Shown here piece by piece: positions 44,621 through 54,255 of a stretch of DNA of 64,000 bases (position 1 is its first letter; every line of letters starts with the position of its first letter). The DNA comes from Flavobacteriaceae bacterium MAR_2009_75. Its GTDB lineage: Bacteria > Bacteroidota > Bacteroidia > Flavobacteriales > Flavobacteriaceae. The stretch is taken from assembly GCA_002813285.1 (NCBI GenBank), contig PHTZ01000001.1, positions 1 to 64,000 of the forward strand, in the 5' to 3' direction. The position numbers and the translations under genes were made by a program. Below the pieces are notes generated by a model. It made no database searches and was not told the origin of the DNA. It saw nothing but the letters and a program-made list of their open reading frames with translations.

Positions 44621-45601
44621 TTACTTATTTTTCAGCACTTCTTTATTTACCAAATACGGTATGGGCTCTCCTTTATATTTGGCAATGATATTCTGCGCTG
44701 CATAAACCGACATTCTGTTTCTTGCTTCTTCAGTTGCAGAACCTATATGCGGTGTGACCGCAGCATTTTCCATATCAAGAAGCGGATTATTTGGAAGCAT
44801 CGGCTCTGGGTCTGTCACATCTAAACCAGCACCCCAAATTTGCCCATCCTTTAAGGCACGTATCAAATCATCTTCGTTGTGTACTGCACCACGGGCCGTA
44901 TTTATAAATATGGAAGACTTTCTCATTTTATTGAAGGCCGACCGGTCGAAAGTATATTTTGTTTCATCGGTCAACGCACAATGTGCGGAAACAATGTCAC
45001 TTTCACTTAAAAGCTCATCAAAGCTTACTTTTTTCGCACTCAACAAACTTTCTGCCTGCCGATTTTTGCTTCTATTACAATATATGATGTTCATATCATA
45101 AGCACCTTTACAGCGTTTGGCGAATTCAAGACCTATGCGCCCCAAGCCGAAGATGCCCAATGTTTTTCCCTTCAACTCGATACCTAAATGGCCCTGCGGC
45201 TTAAAATGCTTCCATTCTCCTTTTGCTATAGTTTTATGTAGGTACAACATATTTTTTGAGGCTGCCAATAATAGGGCTAGAGCGGTATCGGCCGTAGCAT
45301 CTGTCATTGAGTTGGGGGCGTTCGCAAAAGGTATGCCCAAGTTCGTTGCCGTTTCTACATCTATATTGTCATAACCTACGGCAAATTGTGATATAATTTG
45401 AAGATGCGAATTAGCTTTTAGAAAATCTGCATCCAAATTGTAATTCATGGTACTCAAAAGTGCATCAAACTTTTGGGTTTTCTGAAGAAGCTCATCTTGG
45501 GGCATAGGGTAATCTTCCGTCCATTTGGTGACGGAGATTCCCTCTTTTTTCATCATTTCAACTCCTATATCAGGTATGTTTAAACTAACTAATACATTCA
45601 T
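44621..45601 (-). CDS. D-2-hydroxyacid dehydrogenase (glyoxylate/hydroxypyruvate reductase-like)
   Basis: A 326-residue NAD(P)-dependent D-isomer-specific dehydrogenase. It shows GKTLGIFGLGRIGLEFAKR (GxGxxG, about 146-164), the substrate Arg in FINTARGAVHNEDDL, Glu in GLDVTDPEPMLPNNPL, and the catalytic His in TPHIGSATEEARNRM. It reduces glyoxylate, hydroxypyruvate or another 2-keto acid in the cytoplasm. It heads the operon that ends with the M14 peptidase; the functional link to those envelope genes is not clear. Confidence 0.93.
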   Translation of the reverse strand: MNVLVSLNIPDIGVEMMKKEGISVTKWTEDYPMPQDELLQKTQKFDALLSTMNYNLDADFLKANSHLQIISQFAVGYDNIDVETATNLGIPFANAPNSMTDATADTALALLLAASKNMLYLHKTIAKGEWKHFKPQGHLGIELKGKTLGIFGLGRIGLEFAKRCKGAYDMNIIYCNRSKNRQAESLLSAKKVSFDELLSESDIVSAHCALTDETKYTFDRSAFNKMRKSSIFINTARGAVHNEDDLIRALKDGQIWGAGLDVTDPEPMLPNNPLLDMENAAVTPHIGSATEEARNRMSVYAAQNIIAKYKGEPIPYLVNKEVLKNK

Positions 45602-45683
45602 ACTCTATTAAATATTTCTATCGATTAATATAAATTTATTTCGGCTATTTTTACCATCACTCATTCAATTCTGAATAGGCCCT

Positions 45684-47012
45684 ATGAAAGTAGTAAAAAG
45701 AATAATACTTCTCTTATTCGTAATAATTGCAATTGTCGTTTACACCCAATACCCTAAACTCAATATAATTTCGGGCTATGCCTCAAAAAATATGGCATCG
45801 ACCCTATTTCTGACGGGCAGAAGCGCTGAATCGGTAACACTTAATGATAATGATGTTCCATTGATTAAGCTAGCCGATGTCAAAACTACCAATGAAGAGG
45901 CCGAGGCTTCCGTTTTTGGACTTATGAAACGTAAATCAGTTTGTTTAGATGGTCTTGGATGTATTTTGATTAATGACGATTACGATTCTAAAAATATAAT
46001 ACCTAGGCCAAATAGAAAAAATTCTAAGTCTGATCTGCCTTTTCCGCATGGTGATAAGAATGTGAAAGATACCGTGTTTCAGAATGTAAACTATAATCTA
46101 CTAGAGTCAGCATTGGATAAGGCATTTGTATCTCCAGATATACAAAAAACCAGAACAGTATTGATTGTCTATAAAAATCACATTATAGCCGAACGCTATA
46201 TCGATGGGTTTAATAAGGAAACGCCTGTACTGGGTTGGAGCATGACCAAAAGCGTTTTGGCCACACTGTACGGTATTTTAGAATACCAAGGTCGAATAGA
46301 TTTGAACAAACCTGCACCTATAAAAGAATGGCAAGGCGATAGTAGAAAAAACATCACAATCAATCACCTTTTGCGTATGCAAAGCGGTTTGGCTTGGGAC
46401 GAAGATTATACTTCTATTTCGGATGTGACCCGAATGTTGTTCTTAGACTCCGATATGACTTCGGGTCAAGCGGAAAAGGAAGCATTGGCCGAACCAACTG
46501 AAATATGGAATTACTCTTCCGGCACCTCGAATCTCTTATCCGGTATTTTACGAAATAAATTTGATACCCATCAAGGGTATATTGATTTTCCGTACGCTGC
46601 TCTAATAGATAAAATTGGCATGCACTCAATGTTGATGGAAACGGATCAAACGGGCAATTATGTTGGTTCTTCGTATGCCTGGGCCAATACTAGAGATTGG
46701 GCAAAATTCGGATTACTATACTTAAACAACGGCAATTGGAACGGTCAACAGCTTTTCGATGAAAATTGGGTATCGTATGTAACCAAGCCCACTGCCCATT
46801 CTGATGGTACTTATGGTGGTCACTTTTGGTTGAATGCCAATGGAAAATTTCCTGATGCCCCTACAGACATGTACTCGGCCAATGGGTATCAAGGCCAACG
46901 GGTATTCATTATACCTTCAAAAGACTTAGTGATCGTCCGTACAGGGTTGGCCGAAGAACCAGATTTCGATATCAACACTTTTTTGAAAAATATTTTGGCC
47001 GCGATAGACTAA
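45684..47012 (+). CDS. Serine hydrolase, class C beta-lactamase-like, membrane-anchored
   Basis: A 442-residue protein with an N-terminal membrane segment (about 5-22). The beta-lactamase/DD-peptidase domain has the nucleophile motif SMTK (GWSMTKSVLATLYG, about 189-202), a Tyr-x-Ser equivalent in WNYSSGTSNLLSG, and a late HxG-like GGHFWLN. Family members cleave D-amino-acid peptides, esters or beta-lactams. It stands alone on the plus strand, ending 170 bp before a strong bidirectional terminator. Confidence 0.9.
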   Translation: MKVVKRIILLLFVIIAIVVYTQYPKLNIISGYASKNMASTLFLTGRSAESVTLNDNDVPLIKLADVKTTNEEAEASVFGLMKRKSVCLDGLGCILINDDYDSKNIIPRPNRKNSKSDLPFPHGDKNVKDTVFQNVNYNLLESALDKAFVSPDIQKTRTVLIVYKNHIIAERYIDGFNKETPVLGWSMTKSVLATLYGILEYQGRIDLNKPAPIKEWQGDSRKNITINHLLRMQSGLAWDEDYTSISDVTRMLFLDSDMTSGQAEKEALAEPTEIWNYSSGTSNLLSGILRNKFDTHQGYIDFPYAALIDKIGMHSMLMETDQTGNYVGSSYAWANTRDWAKFGLLYLNNGNWNGQQLFDENWVSYVTKPTAHSDGTYGGHFWLNANGKFPDAPTDMYSANGYQGQRVFIIPSKDLVIVRTGLAEEPDFDINTFLKNILAAID

Positions 47013-47181
47013 ACCCTTAGAATAGTATACTATAAAATCGAGCTGAAACCGTTAAAAGAAAAGTTTACAACATGTTTGGTCTAATCTCTCAACATAATTT
47101 TTCAAACCTTGAGCCGACTAACTAAGTTTACTGCATAAATACAAAGTGTTATTTTTTCATTTTCATATAGTGTGTTCTCAA

Positions 47182-47215
47182 AAAAAGAGCCTCCCATTAA
47201 CGGGAGGCTCTTTTT
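47182..47215. terminator. Bidirectional terminator between convergent genes
   Basis: A perfect 14-bp stem (AAAAAGAGCCTCCC / GGGAGGCTCTTTTT) with a 6-base loop, between the serine hydrolase gene (+) and menB (-). It has T-runs on both sides. Confidence 0.93.
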
Positions 47216-47246
47216 GATTATATCGGTTAAACTTCATCCCTTAGAT

Positions 47247-48092
47247 TTAAGGTATCCATTTATCTTTACCGAAGTCGGGCTTTCTTTTTTCTAAAAATGC
47301 ATTCCGGCCTTCTTTGGCTTCATCGGTACCATAGGCCAATCTTGTTGCTTCTCCAGCGAAAACTTGCTGCCCTACCATACCGTCATCCGTCAGGTTCATT
47401 GCAAATTTTAGCATTTTGATAGAAGTTGGTGATTTTTCTAAAATTTCTTGGGCCCACTGATAAGCTGTAACTTCCAATTCTTCATGGGGTACGACTGCAT
47501 TTACCATCCCCATTTCATAAGCTTCCTGTGCGGAGTAATTGCGACCTAAAAAGAATATTTCACGAGCTTTTTTTTGCCCGACCATTTTTGCTAAATAAGC
47601 AGACCCATAGCCTGCATCAAAACTAGTGACATCGGCATCGGTCTGTTTGAAAATTGCATGTTCTTTACTGGCCAAGGTCATATCACAAACCACGTGCAAA
47701 CTATGCCCGCCACCCACGGCCCAACCGGGAACAACTGCTATCACAACTTTGGGCATAAATCGAATCTGTCTCTGAACTTCGAGTATATTTAAGCGGTGCA
47801 TACCATCGTCACCTACGTAACCTTGGTCTCCCCTGGCTTTTTGATCACCCCCGCTACAAAATGAATAAATACCATCTTTTGTAGAGGGCCCTTCAGCAGA
47901 GAGCAATACCACACCTATCGAAGTATCTTCTTGAGCATCGTAAAAAGCTTTATAAAGTTCGCTTGTTGTCTTAGGTCTAAAAGCGTTTCGAACATTTGGT
48001 CGATTAAAGGCAATTCTAGCTACGCCGTTGCTTTTTTTATAAGTTATATCTTCGAATTCGATGGCTGTTCTCCAATCAGGTTGATTCTTCAT
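47247..48092 (-). CDS. menB: 1,4-dihydroxy-2-naphthoyl-CoA synthase (MenB), type II
   Basis: A 281-residue crotonase-fold enzyme of menaquinone biosynthesis that cyclises o-succinylbenzoyl-CoA. Oxyanion-hole motifs are CSGGDQKARG (about 79-88) and GWAVGGGHSLHVVCD (about 123-137). The loop QTDADVTSFDAGYGSAYL (150-167) carries Asp152 and Ser157, which correspond to the catalytic Asp and Ser of M. tuberculosis MenB. Asp in place of Gly marks the type II, bicarbonate-independent form. Length is normal. Its -7 promoter box ends only 5 bp before the ATG. Other men genes are not in the window. Confidence 0.97.
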   Translation of the reverse strand: MKNQPDWRTAIEFEDITYKKSNGVARIAFNRPNVRNAFRPKTTSELYKAFYDAQEDTSIGVVLLSAEGPSTKDGIYSFCSGGDQKARGDQGYVGDDGMHRLNILEVQRQIRFMPKVVIAVVPGWAVGGGHSLHVVCDMTLASKEHAIFKQTDADVTSFDAGYGSAYLAKMVGQKKAREIFFLGRNYSAQEAYEMGMVNAVVPHEELEVTAYQWAQEILEKSPTSIKMLKFAMNLTDDGMVGQQVFAGEATRLAYGTDEAKEGRNAFLEKRKPDFGKDKWIP

Positions 48093-48097
48093 CTATG

Positions 48098-48126
48098 CAA
48101 ATTTAAGACTTTGCAAAATACCGCAA
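48098..48126 (-). promoter_or_regulatory. menB promoter, apparently leaderless
   Basis: On the minus strand, TTG (48124-48126) and TAAATTTG (48098-48105) are separated by 18 bp, matching the Bacteroidota -33/-7 consensus. The -7 box ends 5 bp before the ATG, so transcription would start at or within 2 bases of the start codon. Confidence 0.6.
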
Positions 48127-48440
48127 TTGAAAAGAATTATGCTACACCATTAACAAAGAATTTTCATAGATATATTTTTGAGGTGGACTTCACTAGAAAA
48201 TTAAAGATTAACATTCTATATTTCATGCACTTATACTAATTACCTATTTTAGATTTTGTAAATAATTAACAAGCAGTTACTTACTTATGAACGCATAGTG
48301 AACCGGATAATTTACTGTACTATAATTAAAAAGAAATATTAATTTATTTTACATTATATTAGTACATATTACACTTATTAAACTGAAATTGGAGGAAATT
48401 CTTGCCCCACCCCTCTCTTCGCTTTTAATATAGATAGATA
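48127..48440. other. Gene-free AT-rich spacer
   Basis: Spacer between divergent menB and the histidine kinase. No ORF, hairpin or repeat of note apart from a short TAGATAGATAG run just before the kinase GTG start. The kinase promoter must be here, but no clear TAnnTTTG box is seen. Confidence 0.5.
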
Positions 48441-50693
48441 GTGGAAAACAACTACACTGAACCAAATTTATCTTCAAAAGAAATTTATGCCCTAGCCAGA
48501 ATAGGTCATTGGCAGTTGAACGTTGAAACAAGAATTTCGATATTAGATGATATATCTTGTCATATCTTAGGCGTACCAAAGGGCAGTCGACTATCTGAAA
48601 TCGAAACTGAACTTTATTATCGTACCGAAACAGATAGGGAAAAAGTAAGTGTATTGATAGAAAACCTGATCAAAACGGGAAAATCTTTCAAGGTAGAAGT
48701 ACAGCTAAAAAAACCGGACGGTAAATTCATTTGGGCACTTATAGTGGGGTCAGGCGTAACTGAAAATGATGATTGTGTTCGAATAGATGGTTTACTTCAA
48801 GATTTAACACCAATGAAAGATCTTGAGAAAAGTTTAAGACAAAAAAATCAAATAATGAATGTTGCTCAACAAAAGGCTCAACTAGGACATTGGCAATGGG
48901 ATTACAATACTAATCTGGCCACTTGTTCAGAAAACATGTCTCAATTGTTAGGTCTTGAAAAAAATTCTGAATTACCCTTAAGCTCACTTTTAAAAGGTGT
49001 ACATCCTGATGATCTAGCAAGTGTTCACTCGTCTTTGGATAAGACGATGAAATTAAAGTCTTATCAAAGTTTTACCCATCGCTTATTAATTAATGAAGAG
49101 GTCCGCTATATTAAAGTAATCGGTGAAGTCAATACCGATAGTAATGGAAATATTACCACCATATTAGGTATTTCACAAGATATCACCGAACAACAGAAAT
49201 TTGAAGGCACCTTACTTAAGAAGAATCATCTTCTTAATTTGGCTGAACAAAAGGCCTCAATGGGCCATTGGTATTGGCAATCGGGTACCAAAGATCTTAT
49301 GGGCTCTAAAAACTTATTTCGACTCTTTGGCTTAGACTTTCAAAATGAGCGAATTAAAATAAAGAAACTATTAGATTTTGTTCATCCTGAAGATATAAAT
49401 CAGGTCAAAAAATTCACTTCAAACTCTATAAAAGATAAAAGAGTCGATAGTTTGGTTTTTCGCATAGTATTGGGTAACCATCAAGTAAAAACGCTAAGGG
49501 CAACCGGTGAGGTTTACGTTAATAGCAACAATGAAATAGATGAAATATTAGGTATTTTTCAAGATATTACAACACAACATACTGAACAGATCAAGTTTAA
49601 AAATCTTTTAGACTCAGCCCCTAACCCTACATTTATAGTAAATTCAAATCGTACCATTGACATGGTAAATAACCAGGCCCAAAAACTATTCGGTTATACA
49701 TCAGAAGAGATTGTGGGGCAATCAATACCTATGCTATTTCCTGAAAGGTACCACGCAATAGGAGAGACTATTAGAGAACATTTTTTCAAGAATCCAAAAG
49801 TTCAGGAGCTAGACTCTGATAAAGATTTTATGATGATTACCAAAAAGGGTAAAGAAATACCTGTTCAAATGACTATCGGGCCAGTTTACACAAACGATGA
49901 AATTTTAATCTCAATAGTGGCCAGAGATATTACAGAAGAGAAACTGGCGAAGCAAAACCTTTTAATGGCCAAGGAAAATCTAGAGACCTTGACCAAAGAA
50001 TTAAAATCTCAAAATCAACAACTTGAAGATTTTTCGCATATAACGACCCATAATCTCAGGGCCCCTGTTAATAATCTGAACGCTCTTTTAAAATTGTTTA
50101 AGGTAGCCAAAAACAAAGAAGACAAATCAGTGTTGTTCGAAAAGCTAGAAAAAGTTGTTGCTCACTTGACCCTCACACTGAATACTTTAATCGATTCGTT
50201 AAAAGTAAAAACCTTTGAATCTGTTCATCTTGAAAAACTATGCTTGAAAGATGCACTAGAAAAAACGAAGGAAATATTGACCGCGGAAATTGAGAGAACT
50301 GGTGCTAAAATTGAAAGTGATTTTTCGCTAATAGATGACGTTGTTTATAATAAAATCTATTTGGAAAGTCTGTTCTTGAATTTAATAAGCAATTCCATTA
50401 AATATAAAGACCCGGATAGAACACCGGAAATTCTGATAACTTCACATGTAACTAACAGCGGACAAGTAATGTTACGTTTTACCGATAATGGACTAGGAAT
50501 GGATCTGGATAGATATGGTAATAAACTTTTTAAAATTAACAAGGTATTTCATAACCACCCAGAAGCGAAAGGTATCGGACTTTATATGACCAAAACTCAA
50601 TTAGAAGCTATGGGCGGTACCATTACGGCCGAAAGTGAAGTCGGCAAAGGCACCACCTTTGAGATTATATTTAAGAATCAAAAAGAAAACTGA
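48441..50693 (+). CDS. Multi-PAS sensor histidine kinase, orphan
   Basis: A 750-residue soluble kinase with no membrane segment. Four PAS/PAC units occupy about 12-120, 130-255, 262-380 and 385-505; repeats such as QKAQLGHWQWDYNTN and QKASMGHWYWQSG show internal duplication. The phospho-acceptor H-box DFSHITTHNLRAPVNN is near 530, the N-box NLISNSIKYKDP near 645, and G-boxes with TDNGLGMDLD and KGIGLYMTKTQLEAMGG near 680-720. The start is GTG 48441, since no ATG lies near. No response regulator is adjacent, so the partner is unknown; the input signal is probably cytoplasmic (redox, light or a ligand). Confidence 0.9.
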   Translation: MENNYTEPNLSSKEIYALARIGHWQLNVETRISILDDISCHILGVPKGSRLSEIETELYYRTETDREKVSVLIENLIKTGKSFKVEVQLKKPDGKFIWALIVGSGVTENDDCVRIDGLLQDLTPMKDLEKSLRQKNQIMNVAQQKAQLGHWQWDYNTNLATCSENMSQLLGLEKNSELPLSSLLKGVHPDDLASVHSSLDKTMKLKSYQSFTHRLLINEEVRYIKVIGEVNTDSNGNITTILGISQDITEQQKFEGTLLKKNHLLNLAEQKASMGHWYWQSGTKDLMGSKNLFRLFGLDFQNERIKIKKLLDFVHPEDINQVKKFTSNSIKDKRVDSLVFRIVLGNHQVKTLRATGEVYVNSNNEIDEILGIFQDITTQHTEQIKFKNLLDSAPNPTFIVNSNRTIDMVNNQAQKLFGYTSEEIVGQSIPMLFPERYHAIGETIREHFFKNPKVQELDSDKDFMMITKKGKEIPVQMTIGPVYTNDEILISIVARDITEEKLAKQNLLMAKENLETLTKELKSQNQQLEDFSHITTHNLRAPVNNLNALLKLFKVAKNKEDKSVLFEKLEKVVAHLTLTLNTLIDSLKVKTFESVHLEKLCLKDALEKTKEILTAEIERTGAKIESDFSLIDDVVYNKIYLESLFLNLISNSIKYKDPDRTPEILITSHVTNSGQVMLRFTDNGLGMDLDRYGNKLFKINKVFHNHPEAKGIGLYMTKTQLEAMGGTITAESEVGKGTTFEIIFKNQKEN

Positions 50694-50730
50694 GCTTCAC
50701 AGGTATGATAAGCCTATTCTATGAACAATC

Positions 50731-51276
50731 TTAGAATGTAATATTTACAAATGGTATAATCGGGCTGGTGTAAACACTCTCGTCTTCTTTATACAGCACA
50801 TTATATTTAACCCCTAAGGCTATTTTATTGGTTATATTTAGTCCTGCGCCCACAAATAAAATCGATTCCCAAAAATTATCTTTTATATCGCCGGTAACGG
50901 TTTCTTGCTTCGTATTAACGTTCAGCTCTGCAAACTCGAGCAAGGTCGTTAATTTGGGAATCGGAGAATATTGGCCTATAATATTGGCCCCAATGGTTGT
51001 TGTACTCTGAATATCTTTAATCGCAGTATAATTGCCTTGCAGTCCCACTCCAATACTCATTTTATTACTCACAGCATACATCAAATTGGGTGAAAGGCCA
51101 ATATTAGTACCACCAACAAAACTCAGTCCGAACCCGCAACCGAATTTCAAACGTTTGTTTACCACATTGGCGCTATCTTTTACGGCTATTTCAGCTACTT
51201 GCGAATAGCTAACGTCGCACAATAAAACAAATAGGAACGATAAGGTTACTTTAAGTAAAAACTTCTTCATTTTCAA
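50731..51276 (-). CDS. Small outer-membrane beta-barrel protein
   Basis: A 181-residue protein with a signal peptide (cleavage after VSYSQ) and about eight alternating beta-strands (FGCGFGLSFVGGTNIGLSP, SIGVGLQGNYTA, TIGANIIGQYSP, and later strands). It ends with an aromatic strand (PFVNITF). This is a typical 8-strand OmpW/OmpX-like barrel; the exact family is not recognised. Convergent with the histidine kinase gene across a 37-bp gap. Confidence 0.75.
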   Translation of the reverse strand: MKMKKFLLKVTLSFLFVLLCDVSYSQVAEIAVKDSANVVNKRLKFGCGFGLSFVGGTNIGLSPNLMYAVSNKMSIGVGLQGNYTAIKDIQSTTTIGANIIGQYSPIPKLTTLLEFAELNVNTKQETVTGDIKDNFWESILFVGAGLNITNKIALGVKYNVLYKEDESVYTSPIIPFVNITF

Positions 51277-51395
51277 ATAAATTAATGGTTTATAAATTGG
51301 TTATTAGTGTTCTGGGGTCAAGATATAGTTTTTCTAGTAAAAAATTGAGTTCTAATAATTTGTAATGAAGAAAATGAATATTAAATGTGATTGTT

Positions 51396-52649
51396 TTAAT
51401 TATGGTTGTCAGATTTCCTGCTTTTCTCTTCAATCCATTTAGCCATGTACTTGGTCGCTTGTAAACTATGATGCTGCAGCAGTAAACCCGTTAAATTTCG
51501 AGAGCGGTGCTGCTTTAAATCGGTTTGAAGTTCATTGATTTTGACCATTAATAAATTTTCATGATATTGATTGTCAAATACTTCATTAATTATAGAAATA
51601 CCGTTTGATTGCGCTTTCATCCATTCTTGCTCATCGGTATAAAGCTTGAATGCTGCCTTTGCTATACTCCCTGCCGATTCACAAATTACACCGCCCCAAG
51701 GTAAGTTAGAATGCATACCTTCTGCACCTATTCGTGTGGTTACGCTCGGGGTTCCTGTTTGCATACCCAATAATAATTTCCCCTTGATGCCCGCACCAAA
51801 CCTTAGTGGAGCTAAATTTACTCTGGCCAATGCCATTACAGATTCGGCATCAGCTACCCATCCCTTTACCAAAAAACCCTCATTAGAGTTGTGCATCTGC
51901 TCTATTTGTTTGGGTAGGTAAGCACCATAAATCGATAATTCTGCTTTAGGTAAAGCAGTTCTAATTTTAGGCCAAATCTCATTTTTAAGCCATCGTAGCG
52001 CATCTAGATTAGGTTTATGTTTACCATTGCCTATACTGATAAAATTATGTCTTTTATGGTATGGAGCCCAATTTGCTACATCAGATTCTTTAATCGGGTT
52101 CACAAAAAAAGGTAAATGATGAAGTAAGCTTTTATCAATGTTGATTTCGCTCAACAGTTTCATTTCATAACTGGAAATAATAAGTGAAAGATCGCAACGA
52201 TAAATACTGGCTATTTCGCGTTTGGTAAGATCTTCTCTAAGCCAGTTTTCAACAGAAAACGATTGACTTGATTTTAAGTTTTTCTCCCTTATATTCCTTA
52301 ACGAATGTAAATCTTCGGTATCTAGAACACGTAAAGCTTTAGGGGCAAATTCGGCTACACGCCAACCAAATTGTTCTTCTGTGAGAAAGCGATCAAAAAT
52401 GACGATATCTGGTCGAAGATGGGTCAAAAATTTATCAAAACTAGAACTGTTTAAAAGAATATTCTCGGTCTCTACCCCCATCCTCTTTAATTCTAAAGAA
52501 CGCTCTGATTCTTTAGCGGTACTGCCAAAAACAATTTGAAAATTTTGACTAAGAAAAAAGGATAGTAACTGTTGCATACGATTTCCCGCAGCAGTTGAGG
52601 TTGGCTCTGGCCAAGTAAAGCCAATAATTAAAATGCAACCTTCTCGCAT
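51396..52649 (-). CDS. Glycosyltransferase, GT4-like (GT-B fold)
   Basis: A 417-residue protein. An N-terminal GT-B domain opens with IGFTWPEPTSTAAGNRMQQL, and a C-terminal half has HNFISIGNGKHKPNLDALRW, ELSIYGAYLPKQI and LAPLRFGAGIKGKLLLGM (a substrate/donor-binding GAGIKGK loop). It ends TPSVTTRIGAEGM. It belongs to the glycosyltransferase group 1-like family that transfers a sugar from a nucleotide donor; acceptor unknown. It is 43 bp downstream of the helicase gene and not close to other sugar genes. Confidence 0.82.
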   Translation of the reverse strand: MREGCILIIGFTWPEPTSTAAGNRMQQLLSFFLSQNFQIVFGSTAKESERSLELKRMGVETENILLNSSSFDKFLTHLRPDIVIFDRFLTEEQFGWRVAEFAPKALRVLDTEDLHSLRNIREKNLKSSQSFSVENWLREDLTKREIASIYRCDLSLIISSYEMKLLSEINIDKSLLHHLPFFVNPIKESDVANWAPYHKRHNFISIGNGKHKPNLDALRWLKNEIWPKIRTALPKAELSIYGAYLPKQIEQMHNSNEGFLVKGWVADAESVMALARVNLAPLRFGAGIKGKLLLGMQTGTPSVTTRIGAEGMHSNLPWGGVICESAGSIAKAAFKLYTDEQEWMKAQSNGISIINEVFDNQYHENLLMVKINELQTDLKQHRSRNLTGLLLQHHSLQATKYMAKWIEEKSRKSDNHN

Positions 52650-52692
52650 TAATAATTAAATAACAAGTTAGAAAACAAACAATTCTTTTGAA

Positions 52693-54255
52693 TTACATTT
52701 TCTCTGCAAATCGCCGAGAGATGCTCGAACGCAACTTACGCTCATAATCTTCTTCGAGCCACTCTTTGTAATTCTTAGTGTTGTTCATGATACAATAAGA
52801 ATATTGACGTACGCGATAGGCAATTTCATCTTTCAATTCTTTTGCTAGAATACGCGCGTCAAAAACATCTTCTGCATTTTCAACACAAATTTTGGCATGC
52901 TGTTCAATACTGCGTTCAAGGACAATTTTTGATTTCAAGCCCTGAGCAAAAACTTTCTTGTACTCTTCTTTGATGTTATAACTGATGTCGGTCGAGTTAC
53001 TGAACTTTTCACGGAGTTCGTCAGGCATTTCATAAACAAACTCTCGCTCAATTTCTTCATCGTTCTTGATATTTTCCAGATAAAAATCAGGAAAATGGAA
53101 TATCTCTTGCCAATCCATTGGCGCATCCCACAAACCGAAACGAGCGACATTATTACCCAAATCGACTACCGTAAATTGGTCTTTCTTTGGTAAGATACGA
53201 CTGCCACGACCTATCATCTGAAAATAGAGGGTGAGAGACCTCGTAGCCCTATTCAAAATAATTGTCTCTACCGAAGGTTCATCGAAACCGGTGGTTAGAA
53301 TACTTACAGATGTTAAAATTGCATCAGGTGTATTCGAAAACCATTCTAGAATATCTTTTCGTTCTGAAGCAGTGTTCTTATTGTCTAGATGCCGAACATT
53401 GTACCCCGCCTTTTTAAACGTTTCATACACATAATGAGAGGTGTTTATTCCATTATTGAATATTAGGGTCTTGGTACCTTCGGCTATTTCTTTATAAGCA
53501 GAAAGTAATTTGCCCAACATATTATGGTTGCCATAGAGCTCGTCTGATGACTTTACCGTATAGTCGCCACTAATACCCAATTTTAAGCTTTGAAGGCTTA
53601 CGTCATAATTATAGACATTGGCCTTTGCTAAGAACTTCTTCTTGATCAACGAAGATATCGATTCACCCACAATCAACTTTTGGTAGTTGTCTTTCATGGG
53701 CAATTTGATGTTCGAGCTCAATGGGGTTGCCGTTACACCTAGTATGGTAGACTTGTCAAAATATTTGAAGAGCTTTCGAAATGAGTTGTAGTGGGCCTCA
53801 TCGATAATTACCAAACCAATATTATTGATTTCTACTTTTTCTTCTTGAAGCCTATTGTTCAAGGTTTCGACCATAGCCACAAAACACATGAATTCATCTT
53901 GGTCGCTTAACTCTTTTACTTCGCTATTGATTATCTTATTACGAACCCCAAAACCTTTTAGCATTTTTGAAGTCTGAATGCTTAACTCTATTCGGTGGGT
54001 AAGAACGACAACTTTTTTCCCGGTTTTCTCAATGTAACGTCGTGCTATTTCAGAAAATACGACTGTTTTACCTCCACCGGTGGGCAATTGATATAATAAA
54101 TTACCTTTTGCTGTATCACTTTCTAGATGCTCAAAAATCTTATGTAGATCTTGAATCTGATAGTCGTAAAGCTTTTTTTCCGTTTTGTCTGTTTTTACTT
54201 CCAAGTAGGTGGTCGTATTTAGATTTTGATACGTATTAGTCTTAAGAAATGTCAA
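52693..54255 (-). CDS. DEAD/DEAH-box (SF2) helicase
   Basis: A 520-residue superfamily 2 helicase. Motif I is LPTGGGKTVVF (about 57-67), motif II VIIDEAHYNSFR, motif III VTATPLSS, motif V TTGFDEPSVETIIL, and motif VI QMIGRGSRILP, in order. A C-terminal charged region of 120 residues follows. It resembles type I restriction/SSL2-like helicases but stands alone, with no methylase or nuclease beside it. The frame begins at TTG 54255, preceded by a good -7 box (TAGTTTTG, 54269-54276), so the start is near-leaderless or slightly different from drawn. Confidence 0.88.
   Translation of the reverse strand: MTFLKTNTYQNLNTTTYLEVKTDKTEKKLYDYQIQDLHKIFEHLESDTAKGNLLYQLPTGGGKTVVFSEIARRYIEKTGKKVVVLTHRIELSIQTSKMLKGFGVRNKIINSEVKELSDQDEFMCFVAMVETLNNRLQEEKVEINNIGLVIIDEAHYNSFRKLFKYFDKSTILGVTATPLSSNIKLPMKDNYQKLIVGESISSLIKKKFLAKANVYNYDVSLQSLKLGISGDYTVKSSDELYGNHNMLGKLLSAYKEIAEGTKTLIFNNGINTSHYVYETFKKAGYNVRHLDNKNTASERKDILEWFSNTPDAILTSVSILTTGFDEPSVETIILNRATRSLTLYFQMIGRGSRILPKKDQFTVVDLGNNVARFGLWDAPMDWQEIFHFPDFYLENIKNDEEIEREFVYEMPDELREKFSNSTDISYNIKEEYKKVFAQGLKSKIVLERSIEQHAKICVENAEDVFDARILAKELKDEIAYRVRQYSYCIMNNTKNYKEWLEEDYERKLRSSISRRFAEKM

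Noticed and set aside
45684-47012. Serine hydrolase as an antibiotic-resistance gene
   Set aside because: Sequence motifs fit the broad class C/DD-peptidase-like family; nothing specific indicates beta-lactam hydrolysis.
47022-47033. Palindrome ATAGTATACTAT matching TnGTATACnA, seemingly another GntR operator
   Set aside because: It lies downstream of both convergent genes, near no promoter, so regulation is unlikely; probably chance in AT-rich DNA.
52693-54255. Helicase as part of a defence or restriction system
   Set aside because: No nuclease, methylase or other defence gene is adjacent; neighbours are a glycosyltransferase and DUF6155.
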